This document shows, piece after piece, positions 1 to 8,263 of a DNA stretch of 64,000 nucleotides. A program made the translations under genes and the position numbers. Within the stretch, counting starts at the first letter, position 1. Each line of letters begins with the position of its first letter. Under the pieces are notes generated by a model. It ran no database searches. It was not told where the DNA came from and saw only the letters and a program-made list of their open reading frames with translations. The DNA is from an uncultured Francisella sp. (GTDB taxonomy: Bacteria; Pseudomonadota; Gammaproteobacteria; Burkholderiales; Neisseriaceae): assembly GCA_943913135.1 (NCBI GenBank), contig CALTVE010000001.1, positions 310,001 through 374,000 of the forward strand, read 5' to 3'.

Positions 1-1
1 T

Positions 2-106
2 GAAATTAATATGGGCAAAAATTATATCAGTGGCTATTTCGATCCCAATGATTATAAAAAGAAAATGGGTGAAAATCTAAACAAAAACAGTGCATCTAAA
101 AAATAA
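2..106 (+). CDS. C-terminal tail of an unidentified protein (partial)
   Basis: An open frame runs from the window edge to a TAA at 104-106 and gives 34 residues, lysine- and asparagine-rich at the end. It lies about 60 bases upstream of secD on the same strand. In many proteobacteria yajC sits there, but the visible residues do not match the usual YajC C-terminus, so I do not name it. The real start is outside the window. Confidence 0.5.
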   Translation, partial: EINMGKNYISGYFDPNDYKKKMGENLNKNSASKK

Positions 107-110
107 ACCT

Positions 111-145
111 GTTTTTCTGTCTTTTCTCGTTTTTCTGTCTTTTCT
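111..145. repeat. Tandem 17-bp direct repeat in the secD leader
   Basis: A 17-base pyrimidine-rich unit (gtttttctgtcttttct) occurs at 111-127 and again, perfectly, at 129-145, separated by one C. It lies between the upstream stop codon and the secD start, and would give a U/C-rich segment in the operon transcript. Its function is unknown; simple slippage duplication is the plainest explanation. Confidence 0.85.
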
Positions 146-166
146 AAAGTCTCACAGGGTGCCTTA

Positions 167-2011
167 ATGAATCGCTATCCTACCTGGAAATATGTTTTAG
201 TTATCGTCGTATTATGTCTTTCTGTACTCTGTGCTATCCCTAATTTGTTCAAAGAAATACCTGCTATCCAGATATCTGCTGCAAGGCAACCGGCACAGAT
301 TACTCAGGCTTTACAAGAACAAATGCTTTCTTTATTAAAAACACACGCAATTCCTACTACAGGCGCTTTTATAGAAAACGAAAGTTTAAAAATCCGCTTT
401 CCAAGTACTGCGGCCCAAGCGGCAGCCCGACCTTTATTGGAAAACAATCTGGGTCAAGGCTATGTAGTAGCCCTCAATTTCATTTCTGGCACCCCTCACT
501 GGCTGGAAAAAATCGGCGCCAAACCTATGTATTTAGGGCTAGATTTAAGGGGTGGACTCCATTTTCTTTTGCAAGTGGACATGAGTACCGCTTATCGAAA
601 AAAAATGGATACCTATACGACCGATCTACGTAGTTTGCTACATAACCATCATATCCGTAATGGGGGCGCTAAAATCCATGACTCTGACATCAAAATCGCT
701 TTTCAAAATAATGAGAAAGCTACGGAAGCTTTGCGCTTAATTAAAAAAGAAATTCCCACTTTAAACAACATTGCCTTGGGGGGGGATGATACGCTTATCA
801 TCCATGTGGATCCAAGAGCAGGAATGCAGCAAACTGAAGCAGGTGTCATTCAGCAAAATATCCAAACGCTGAATAACCGCATTAATGCATTAGGAGTAGC
901 TGAACCGATTATTCAACAAGCAGGAAGTGATCGAATCATGATCCAACTGCCAGGTATCCAGGATAGCGCACAAGCGAAAAATATTATCGGTCGTACAGCA
1001 ACTTTAGAAGTACATTTAGTAGCCAACGACCGTTTACAGCAAGAAGCGTATACATCCAACACCGTCCCTGATGGCTATGAAAAAATTGATAACCCACAAA
1101 CAGGTATACCCCTTTTAGTAAATAAAAATATTGAATTAACCGGCGATAATATCAATCACGCTTCTCCAGGGCAAACAGAGTTAGGGCAAGCAGCAGTCGA
1201 TTTAAAACTGGATCGAACCGGTGCTGAACGCTTCTACAAACTTACTAAAGCCAATCGTGGTAAGCAAATTGCCATGGTGTTGGTAGAAGAAGATCACAAA
1301 GAAGTGGTCACCGCGCCTAGAGTCAATGAACCTATCCCTGGGGGAAATGTACAGATTTCCGGAAGCATGAATCAAAAAGAAGCTTCTGATATTGCTTTAC
1401 TTTTGCAATCAGGTTCTTTGGCCGCGCCGATGAAGATTATTGAAGAGCGCAGTATCGGTCCTTCTGCCGGTAAAGAAAATATTGCTAAAGGTTTTCATTC
1501 AGTACTATGGGGGTTTGCCACTATTATTATCTTCATGGTGTTGTATTACCGGATGTTTGGCGTATTTTCCTCGCTATCTTTGTTCACAAATCTGATCATG
1601 TTAATTGCTCTTCTTTCATTGATTCAAGCAACACTGACTTTGCCTGGAATTGCGGCAGTTGCTTTAACCCTGGGGATGGCCATTGATGCCAACGTATTGA
1701 TCAATGAGCGTATCCGTGAAGAGCTTCGACGGGGAGACCCGCCGCGCTTGGCTTGCAGCAAGGGTTATGAATTCGCCTGGGGAACAATTTTAGATTCCAA
1801 CGTGACCTCTTTAATTGCTGGTCTAGCTTTATTGATTTTTAGCGGCGCCGGTCCAGTCAAAGGATTTGCAGTCGTACATTGTTTGGGGATTTTAACTTCT
1901 ATGTTTAGTTCGGTAGTAGTGTCACGGGCCATTGTTAACGCTTGGTATGGTAGAAAACGCAATCTTAAACACTTATCCATTGGCATGAACTACAACCAAA
2001 AAAAGGTATAA
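167..2011 (+). CDS. secD: Protein translocase subunit SecD
   Basis: SecD works with SecF as the proton-motive-force-driven accessory of the SecYEG translocon and pulls exported proteins through the inner membrane. The 614-residue product has an N-terminal membrane helix (about residues 9-29), the family motif LDLRGGLH near residues 125-132, a large periplasmic region, and a C-terminal helix bundle from about residue 445. That bundle contains the RND-type stretch DANVLINERIRE near 506-518. Length matches proteobacterial SecD. It leads a tight operon and secF begins 11 bases after its stop. The ribosome site before the ATG is weak. Confidence 0.97.
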   Translation: MNRYPTWKYVLVIVVLCLSVLCAIPNLFKEIPAIQISAARQPAQITQALQEQMLSLLKTHAIPTTGAFIENESLKIRFPSTAAQAAARPLLENNLGQGYVVALNFISGTPHWLEKIGAKPMYLGLDLRGGLHFLLQVDMSTAYRKKMDTYTTDLRSLLHNHHIRNGGAKIHDSDIKIAFQNNEKATEALRLIKKEIPTLNNIALGGDDTLIIHVDPRAGMQQTEAGVIQQNIQTLNNRINALGVAEPIIQQAGSDRIMIQLPGIQDSAQAKNIIGRTATLEVHLVANDRLQQEAYTSNTVPDGYEKIDNPQTGIPLLVNKNIELTGDNINHASPGQTELGQAAVDLKLDRTGAERFYKLTKANRGKQIAMVLVEEDHKEVVTAPRVNEPIPGGNVQISGSMNQKEASDIALLLQSGSLAAPMKIIEERSIGPSAGKENIAKGFHSVLWGFATIIIFMVLYYRMFGVFSSLSLFTNLIMLIALLSLIQATLTLPGIAAVALTLGMAIDANVLINERIREELRRGDPPRLACSKGYEFAWGTILDSNVTSLIAGLALLIFSGAGPVKGFAVVHCLGILTSMFSSVVVSRAIVNAWYGRKRNLKHLSIGMNYNQKKV

Positions 2012-2022
2012 GGATTGAGTAC

Positions 2023-2958
2023 ATGGAATTATTCAGGTTCAAAAAAGACATCCCCTTTATGAAATTAGGCAAGATCACTACTCTGATCTCGCTATTCACT
2101 TTTTTATTTTCTATTTTTTGCCTATCCTACTACCATTTAAATTTATCAGTAGAGTTTACGGGCGGCACGTTAATGGAAGTAGGTTTTTCGAAACCCGCTC
2201 ATTTAGATGTTGTGCGTAAAAAAATCGAGCAACTGCATCTGGGATCCTCACAAGTACAAACTGCTGGCAATTCCAAAACTGTGCTGATTCGTTTACAAAA
2301 AGGTGCCCACTTGAAATCAGAAACCTTAAGTAATGAAGTCGCCACGCAATTAAAAAGTATAGACCCGAATCTTAAGGTGAATAGTACAGAGTTTATCGGT
2401 CCTCAGGTAGGAAAAGAGTTAGTGACTAATGGCTTATTGGCCTTGGCCATGGTTTGTGTGGGAATTATTATCTACCTCGCCATCCGCTTTGAATGGCGTT
2501 TCGCCGTTTCAGCGCTGCTGGCCAATATGCACGACGTCGTCGTTATTTTAGGCTGCTTTTCCTTTTTTCAATGGGAATTTTCTTTAACTACCCTTGCCGG
2601 GGTATTAGCTGTATTGGGATACTCTGTCAATGAAGCGGTTGTTATCTTTGACAGAATCAGAGAAAATTTCAAAAAACCAGAAATGCGTAGCGCATCGGTG
2701 CCGCAAGTTATCGATAACGCCATCACCGAAACCATGAGTCGCACGGTCATCACCCACGGATCTACCGAAGCCATGGTGCTTTCTATGTTTTTGTTCGGGG
2801 GCGAAGCCTTACACAGTTTTTCTATGGCCTTAACTATTGGTATTTTGTTTGGCATTTATTCTTCTATTTTCGTAGGCAGCCCGTTACTGTTACTTTTTGG
2901 TTTAAACCGAGAATTACTGGCGCGTAAAAACAGTAAAAAAGAAGAAATCGTGGTTTAA
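2023..2958 (+). CDS. secF: Protein translocase subunit SecF
   Basis: SecF is the partner of SecD in the inner-membrane SecDF complex. The 311 residues show one N-terminal helix (about 18-38), the periplasmic P1-head motif EFTGGT near residue 44, and five C-terminal helices. The conserved stretch VNEAVVIFDRIRE is near 202-214. An AAGGA site precedes the ATG. The gene follows secD by 11 bases and precedes dedA by 6, so all three are probably translated from one message. Nothing is unusual in length or motifs. Confidence 0.97.
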   Translation: MELFRFKKDIPFMKLGKITTLISLFTFLFSIFCLSYYHLNLSVEFTGGTLMEVGFSKPAHLDVVRKKIEQLHLGSSQVQTAGNSKTVLIRLQKGAHLKSETLSNEVATQLKSIDPNLKVNSTEFIGPQVGKELVTNGLLALAMVCVGIIIYLAIRFEWRFAVSALLANMHDVVVILGCFSFFQWEFSLTTLAGVLAVLGYSVNEAVVIFDRIRENFKKPEMRSASVPQVIDNAITETMSRTVITHGSTEAMVLSMFLFGGEALHSFSMALTIGILFGIYSSIFVGSPLLLLFGLNRELLARKNSKKEEIVV

Positions 2959-2964
2959 AAGGAA

Positions 2965-3615
2965 ATGACTTCTGTTTTACTCTATAGTGCAGAGTTATTC
3001 TTCCATCTTGATCAACATCTGAACTATTTTTTAACCTACTATGGGGCTTGGGTGTATGCCGTTCTAGCTTTGATTGTTTTTTGCGAAACAGGCTTAGTGT
3101 TTACGCCTTTTTTACCAGGAGACTCCTTGATTTTTGCAGCAGCGTCTTTATCAGGAACAGGACACTTAAACTTAACAATTCTTTTTTTATGTTTATGGGG
3201 AGCAGCTGTGGCCGGCGATGCAGTCAACTTTTCTCTAGGCCACCGATTAGGTGTGTTTATTTTTCGTCGCTTTCAAGGAAAATACATTAAAAAAGAATAC
3301 CTTATTCGCACTAAAGATTTTTACCGCCGCCATGGAGGTAAAACGGTGATCATTGCTCGATTTATCCCTATTATCCGCACTTTTGCCCCATTTGTCGCCG
3401 GTATGAGTAACATGGCTTATAAGCGTTTTTTCTTTTTTAATGTACTCGGGGCTCTGTTATGGATAGGAATTTTTTGTTTATTAGGTTTTGCCTTAGGAAC
3501 ACTTCCATGGGTAAAAAATCACTGGAGCATAATTGTATTAACGATTATCCTAGTGTCCTTATTGCCAGCAGCATTGAGTTATCTGCATGCCCTATGGAAG
3601 AAGAACCATGTCTAA
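2965..3615 (+). CDS. DedA family inner-membrane protein
   Basis: DedA (SNARE-associated/VTT domain) proteins are inner-membrane proteins implicated in lipid-carrier flipping, membrane homeostasis and proton-motive-force maintenance. The 216-residue product has several hydrophobic helices, an FTPFLPGDSL segment near residues 46-55, GDAVNFSLGHRLG near 84-96 and the arginine motif RFIPIIRTFAP near 132-142, all typical of the family. An AAAAGGAA site precedes the ATG. Its last 8 bases overlap mutL. Which paralogue it represents (YqjA, YghB, YabI type) cannot be told from sequence alone. Confidence 0.9.
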   Translation: MTSVLLYSAELFFHLDQHLNYFLTYYGAWVYAVLALIVFCETGLVFTPFLPGDSLIFAAASLSGTGHLNLTILFLCLWGAAVAGDAVNFSLGHRLGVFIFRRFQGKYIKKEYLIRTKDFYRRHGGKTVIIARFIPIIRTFAPFVAGMSNMAYKRFFFFNVLGALLWIGIFCLLGFALGTLPWVKNHWSIIVLTIILVSLLPAALSYLHALWKKNHV

Positions 3616-5404
3616 AATTCATCAATTAAGTGACCATATCGTCAATCAAATTGCCGCTGGAGAAGTGGTAGAACGACCAGCGAACGCTCTTAAAGAAATT
3701 TTAGAAAATAGCTTAGATGCCTCGGCTAGTAGAATTAAAATCAGTTTAGTTCACGGGGGAACCAAGTCAATCCAGGTAGAAGATAATGGGACAGGTATTT
3801 TACCTGTAGATATGGCTGCCGCTTTACAACGGCACAGCACCAGTAAACTAAGTTCAATAGAAGAAATAGCTACACTCACCACCTTAGGTTTTCGCGGCGA
3901 AGGTTTAGCCAGTATTGCCGCAGTTAGCCGTTTTACTTTATTAAGTCGTTGTCAAAATGAGAAGTACGGCCGTCAGATTGAGGCTCGAGACGGTAAAATT
4001 GGCGAAAGCACTATCCATGCACGCCCACCCGGCACTACGGTAAAGATAGAAGATTTATTTTTTAATTTACCTGCGCGTAGAAAATTTTTAAAAAGCGAAG
4101 CCACCGAATATAGCCATTGTTTGCACGTGGTATTAGCACTTGCTTTAGCTTATCCTACCATCGCTTTTTACATGCAGCATAATCAAAAGGTTATTTTTGA
4201 TCGTCCCCAAGAAGATTTTAAAGCACGTGCGGCCGCTTTACTGGGCAATAATTTTGTAGAAGCAGGAATGGAGGTAGAGGCGCAACATGAAGCAATGAGT
4301 TTGTTTGGTTTAATTACTCAACCTACTTATAGTGCCAGCGGTAATAAGGAACAGCTAATTTTTGTAAACAACCGCTTAGTGCGGGACAAAATTATTAGTC
4401 ATGCTGTTAAAGTCGCTTATCAGGATGTGCTCCATCACTCATTAAGTCCTGCTTTTATTTTGTTTTTGCGACTCCCTGCAGAAGAAATTGATGTGAATGT
4501 TCACCCTGCTAAAGCAGAAATCAAATTCCGTCGAGGACAGGGGGTACATCAATTTGTTTATCATGAACTAAAAAAAGTATTAAGCAATACGCGTGCTGAT
4601 ATCAGAGAGTCTCTCAGTAATAGCGCAGCGATTTTCTCAAAAATTTTTACCTCTGATGCACCAGAAAAAGAAAAATCAGATCCAAACACTCGCGTCCCCT
4701 TTTCCTCTTCAAGAAACACTCGAGCCGCTTATGTCTCGCACACTCCTAAGCCTACCCCGGCTACAGTGGAAGACTATTTACACTACCTTAAAGAAAGCCA
4801 AAACGAATTTGAATCCTTAAAAAGCCCTCCCCTAGGCTTTGCTTTAGCGCAACTGTTAGGTGTATATATTTTGGCAGAAACCGATGAAGGGCTGATTTTA
4901 GTTGATATTCATGCCGCCCATGAACGAATAAATTATGAATTGTTAAAACACCAAGTTGACAAAGGCAATGTGGAAGCACAACGTCTTCTCTTGCCTCCCC
5001 GTTTTTCCGCTGACCCAGTATTACTTGAGCTAGTACAAAAAGAAGAAAGCTCTTTAAAAGTACTGGGCTTTGATTTAACGATAGAAAACGACGACATTGT
5101 CATTCATACCTTACCACAGCCTTTGATCAAAAGTGATGCGGTTGCTTTAGTAAAAACATTGCTCCAAGAAATGCTTGATTTTGGTCATGCTGAAGAAGGA
5201 AAAGAGCAAATTAATAAGCTATTAGCGACACTTGCTTGTCACGGCTCCATCCGCGCTGGTAGAGAACTTACTTTACCAGAAATGAACGCTTTATTGCGAG
5301 ATATGGAGCGAACAGAAAAATCTAATCAGTGTAACCATGGCCGTCCAACGTGGGTAAAGTTACGCTTAGAAGAACTGGATAAACTATTTTTACGGGGGCA
5401 ATAG
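3608..5404 (+). CDS. mutL: DNA mismatch repair protein MutL (endonuclease-type)
   Basis: MutL couples mismatch recognition by MutS to strand incision. The start chosen is the ATG at 3608, overlapping the dedA stop by 8 bases, rather than an upstream in-frame codon at 3587, because the product then begins MSKIHQL as in homologues; this gives 598 residues. GHKL ATPase motifs include the NSLDA helix, DNGTGI and GFRGEG. The C-terminal domain contains DIHAAHERINYE (about 433-444), which fits the metal-binding endonuclease motif D-x-H-A-x2-E-x4-E, plus ACHGS and CNHGRPTW. This resembles the Pseudomonas type rather than MutH-dependent E. coli MutL. Confidence 0.97.
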   Translation: MSKIHQLSDHIVNQIAAGEVVERPANALKEILENSLDASASRIKISLVHGGTKSIQVEDNGTGILPVDMAAALQRHSTSKLSSIEEIATLTTLGFRGEGLASIAAVSRFTLLSRCQNEKYGRQIEARDGKIGESTIHARPPGTTVKIEDLFFNLPARRKFLKSEATEYSHCLHVVLALALAYPTIAFYMQHNQKVIFDRPQEDFKARAAALLGNNFVEAGMEVEAQHEAMSLFGLITQPTYSASGNKEQLIFVNNRLVRDKIISHAVKVAYQDVLHHSLSPAFILFLRLPAEEIDVNVHPAKAEIKFRRGQGVHQFVYHELKKVLSNTRADIRESLSNSAAIFSKIFTSDAPEKEKSDPNTRVPFSSSRNTRAAYVSHTPKPTPATVEDYLHYLKESQNEFESLKSPPLGFALAQLLGVYILAETDEGLILVDIHAAHERINYELLKHQVDKGNVEAQRLLLPPRFSADPVLLELVQKEESSLKVLGFDLTIENDDIVIHTLPQPLIKSDAVALVKTLLQEMLDFGHAEEGKEQINKLLATLACHGSIRAGRELTLPEMNALLRDMERTEKSNQCNHGRPTWVKLRLEELDKLFLRGQ

Positions 5405-6330
5405 TGTACTCCCCTATTGCCCTTATCGGTCCCACCGCCAGCGGCAAAAGCGATTTGGCTTTACAACTAAACGATATTCACCCGATAGAAATCATCAGTT
5501 TAGATTCAGTTTTGGTGTACAAAGGAATGGATATTGGCACTGCCAAACCGACAGATCAAATGCGCCAAACAGTAAGACATCATTTAATTGATATTATCTC
5601 CCCTTTAGAAAACTACGATGCGGCTCAGTTTGTCCGCGACTGCAAAAAACTTATTAGAGAAATTCAACAAAGAGGCCATCTCCCCGTAATTGTCGGGGGC
5701 ACGATGATGTATTACCACGCATTAAAAAGTGGTCTTTCTTATTTACCTGGTCAAGATACAGGCATTCGTCAAGCTTTACAAAAAGAAAAAGAAAAACAGG
5801 GATTAACCGTTCTCTATGAAAAACTGTGCAAACTGGATCCAGAGGCAGCTAAACGCATTCAACCCAATGACAGTCAAAGAATAGAGCGTGCTTTAGAAGT
5901 ATATTTGCTCAGTGGCGAAAAATTAAGTAATGCTTGGCAAAACACTCAAGAGCCCCCTTTAGATATCAAAACCTTAGTTTTATGGCCAGAGAATAGAAAA
6001 ATTCTACATGAAAAAATTGCCTATCGTTTTAAAATAATGTTAAACACTGGCTTAATTGAAGAAGTATTGATGCTTAAAGCAGCTTATCCAACATTAAAGG
6101 CCGATCTACCTGCCATGCGCGTGGTAGGCTATCGCCAAGTATGGGCCTATATTGAAGGGCAATATGGTTTCCAGGAGCTTGTCGACAAAGGCATTATTGC
6201 GACCCGTCAATTGGCTAAACGACAGTATACCTGGCTTAAAAGATGGACAGATTTAAAAAAAATAGACCCTTTTGAAAACAACAGAAAAAGGCAAAAAGAA
6301 GCGTTGCTCCGTTTAGTGGATATAGGTTAG
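5404..6330 (+). CDS. miaA: tRNA dimethylallyltransferase MiaA
   Basis: MiaA transfers a dimethylallyl group to A37 of tRNAs reading UNN codons, the first step toward ms2i6A. The 308-residue product opens with the P-loop GPTASGKS at residues 9-16, followed by SLDSVLVYKGMDIGTAKP, the substrate-recognition segment. GGTMMYY and the later MRVVGYRQVW are also diagnostic. Translation starts at a GTG whose G is the last base of the mutL TAG stop, so the two genes are translationally coupled. In many gammaproteobacteria miaA is likewise followed by hfq; here pheA follows instead. Confidence 0.97.
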   Translation: MYSPIALIGPTASGKSDLALQLNDIHPIEIISLDSVLVYKGMDIGTAKPTDQMRQTVRHHLIDIISPLENYDAAQFVRDCKKLIREIQQRGHLPVIVGGTMMYYHALKSGLSYLPGQDTGIRQALQKEKEKQGLTVLYEKLCKLDPEAAKRIQPNDSQRIERALEVYLLSGEKLSNAWQNTQEPPLDIKTLVLWPENRKILHEKIAYRFKIMLNTGLIEEVLMLKAAYPTLKADLPAMRVVGYRQVWAYIEGQYGFQELVDKGIIATRQLAKRQYTWLKRWTDLKKIDPFENNRKRQKEALLRLVDIG

Positions 6331-6342
6331 ATAGGAAAAAGG

Positions 6343-7419
6343 ATGAAAAATTTGCAAGAAGCCTTAAAACCCTACCGCCAACAGATTGACCGATTAGATG
6401 AGGAAATTTTACATTTAATTAGTCAGAGAGCGCTTATTGCTCGTAAAATTGGTGAAATTAAAGGTGAAGCTGCGACTTACCGACCTGAAAGAGAAGCAGA
6501 AGTACTGCGTAATTTAGCGAAAAAAAATAAAGGTCCCTTAGAGAAGCAAAGTATTTTGCATATTTTTCGCGAAATCATGAGTGCGTGCCTAGGCTTGGAG
6601 CGGCCTCTAACCGTCGCCTATCTCGGTCCTGCAGGAACCTTTACACAAGAAGCGGTATTTAAGCAGTTTGGTCAGGCAGTTAAAACAATCGCCACCCATA
6701 GCATTGAAGATTCTTTTCATAAAGTAGAAAATGGCCTGGCTGATTATTTGGTGGCCCCCTGTGAAAACTCTACTGAAGGCTCAGTAGGAAAAACCTTAGA
6801 TTTATTGCTGTGTACACCGCTGTTCATCCAAGGGGAAGTAAATTTACCTATTCATCACCAACTTCTGAGTAAAGACAGCAGCTTAAAAACAATCAAAGTG
6901 ATTAAAGCACATCCTCAAGCATTTGCTCAATGTGAGGGTTTTTTAAAAAAATACCTACCTAGGGCTCAGAGAATACCAGAAAGTAGTAATGCCGAGGCGG
7001 CAAAGATAGCCAGTACAAAAAAAGGAGTAGCAGCAATAGCTTCTTTACTATCGGCAGAAAAATATGGTTTAAACGTACTGAAACAAAATATAGAAGATGA
7101 AAATACTAATACTACTCGCTTTTTGGTCCTAGGTAAAAATAAAGTTGAGCCCACAGGTAAAGACAAAACTTCTTTAATTATCTCCACTCCTAATACGTCG
7201 GGAGCAATTCATGCCATTTTGTCTCCTTTTTCCAACTATGGAATTTCCATGACCAAATTAGAAAGTCGACCTACTAAAAATAACTTGTGGGAATATGTAT
7301 TTTTCATTGATATCCAAGGGCATATAAAAGAAGAAAAAGTAGCTTTAGCAGTGCAAAAAATCAAAAATAAGACCCCCTTTGTTAAGTTCCTCGGCTCTTA
7401 TCCCGTTTCCCCCTTGTAA
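6343..7419 (+). CDS. pheA: Bifunctional chorismate mutase / prephenate dehydratase (P-protein)
   Basis: This enzyme converts chorismate to prephenate and then phenylpyruvate for phenylalanine synthesis. The 358 residues hold a chorismate mutase domain (about 1-85, with the IDRLDEEIL helix), a prephenate dehydratase domain (about 90-270, starting VAYLGPAGTFT and containing the TTRF catalytic motif) and a C-terminal ACT domain with the ESRP phenylalanine-binding motif. An AGGAAAAAGG site precedes the ATG 12 bases after miaA. No attenuator was recognised, so feedback through the ACT domain is the evident control. Confidence 0.96.
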   Translation: MKNLQEALKPYRQQIDRLDEEILHLISQRALIARKIGEIKGEAATYRPEREAEVLRNLAKKNKGPLEKQSILHIFREIMSACLGLERPLTVAYLGPAGTFTQEAVFKQFGQAVKTIATHSIEDSFHKVENGLADYLVAPCENSTEGSVGKTLDLLLCTPLFIQGEVNLPIHHQLLSKDSSLKTIKVIKAHPQAFAQCEGFLKKYLPRAQRIPESSNAEAAKIASTKKGVAAIASLLSAEKYGLNVLKQNIEDENTNTTRFLVLGKNKVEPTGKDKTSLIISTPNTSGAIHAILSPFSNYGISMTKLESRPTKNNLWEYVFFIDIQGHIKEEKVALAVQKIKNKTPFVKFLGSYPVSPL

Positions 7420-7531
7420 AAACAAGTAAATACCATTAAGATAACCACAGTGATGTTGTAGGGTCAAGATATTGTACAGACTTGCGAAATCCGGCCCTAT
7501 TTCAAAATAACAATCAACAAGGAGTCACTTG

Positions 7532-8086
7532 ATGAAAAAATTTGTTTTAGGTGTAGGTTCGCTGGCTTTATTGTGCGGTCTAGCTGCGTGCAGCAAAGAT
7601 ACTGAGTCTGACAATTCTGCTATAGACGATTCCGCTGTAGTTGCTCCTGCAGAAGAAAACGCTGCTGCTGCTGAAGCAAATGCTCAAGCTGCGCAAGAAA
7701 ATGCAGATCAAGCCGCTGCTGCTGCAGATCAAGCCGCTGCTGCAGTTGAAAATAATGCTCCGGCTACCCAAACATCTACAGATGGACAAGCTGCTGAAAC
7801 AAAAGCTCAAAACACAGAAGCTAAAGCGCAAAATGCGCAAGAAAAAGCAGATGCTGCTGTAGAAAGCGCTGAGCGCGCTGCAGATAAAGCAAATGCTAAA
7901 GCTTCTCAACTAGAAAAAGATAGCAAAGATGCTTTTCAAGCAGCAGATGCTGAATTAAAAGAAGCGGCAAAAAATTTAAAAAATTCTGCTGAAAAAGGTG
8001 CACAAGGCTTGAAAGATTCTGCGAAAAAAGGAGCAGAAAAACTGAAAGCCAGGGCTGAAGACCTTAAAGCAAAAGCAAATAAATAA
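7532..8086 (+). CDS. Alanine/lysine-rich repeat lipoprotein
   Basis: I do not recognise a named family. The 184-residue product has a lipoprotein signal ending LCGLAAC, so it should be lipidated. The mature part is dominated by Ala, Glu, Gln, Asp and Lys with almost no aromatic residues, predicting a long amphipathic helix or coiled coil. It contains a near-perfect 7-residue repeat (ADQAAAA) and a C-terminal KDSAKKGAEKLK-like pattern reminiscent of LEA/apolipoprotein-type 11-mers. The start is the ATG at 7532, with AAGGAG 8 bases upstream; a TTG three bases earlier is less likely. It is a single-gene unit ended by a strong hairpin. Confidence 0.8.
   Translation: MKKFVLGVGSLALLCGLAACSKDTESDNSAIDDSAVVAPAEENAAAAEANAQAAQENADQAAAAADQAAAAVENNAPATQTSTDGQAAETKAQNTEAKAQNAQEKADAAVESAERAADKANAKASQLEKDSKDAFQAADAELKEAAKNLKNSAEKGAQGLKDSAKKGAEKLKARAEDLKAKANK
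7703..7743. repeat. 21-bp tandem repeat inside the Ala-rich lipoprotein gene
   Basis: The unit beginning gcagatcaagccgctgct at 7703-7723 is repeated at 7724-7743. It encodes ADQAAAA twice and keeps the reading frame. Such in-frame units can vary in number between strains. Confidence 0.8.
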
Positions 8087-8143
8087 ATCTGTTTTTCCGG
8101 TAAGCTAGCTGTTATTTACTACTGAGCGTTTTTTGCGCTTGTG

Positions 8144-8174
8144 AAGGCGAATCTTTTAGAGATTCGCCTTTTTT
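8144..8174 (+). terminator. Rho-independent terminator after the Ala-rich lipoprotein
   Basis: A 10-bp perfect stem (aaggcgaatc at 8144-8153 with gattcgcctt at 8161-8170) closes a short loop and runs into a T tract to 8174. It lies about 60 bases after the lipoprotein stop. Confidence 0.9.
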
Positions 8175-8263
8175 CATTGACTTTCTTCCTTTAATTTACC
8201 CTTCAGTAAAGACTAAAAATGATATAGTCTTGTCTGTTGCCTTCAAATAATAAAGAGAACCTA

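Noticed and set aside
7580..7909. 109-residue minus-strand frame, Ser/Cys-rich
   Set aside because: It is an antisense shadow of the Ala-rich lipoprotein gene, produced by its GCT/GCA codons.
8177..8236. Promoter TTGACT for the acyl-CoA dehydrogenase
   Set aside because: No good -10 box at 16-18 bases; a TATAGT further on has no matching -35, so it is not listed.
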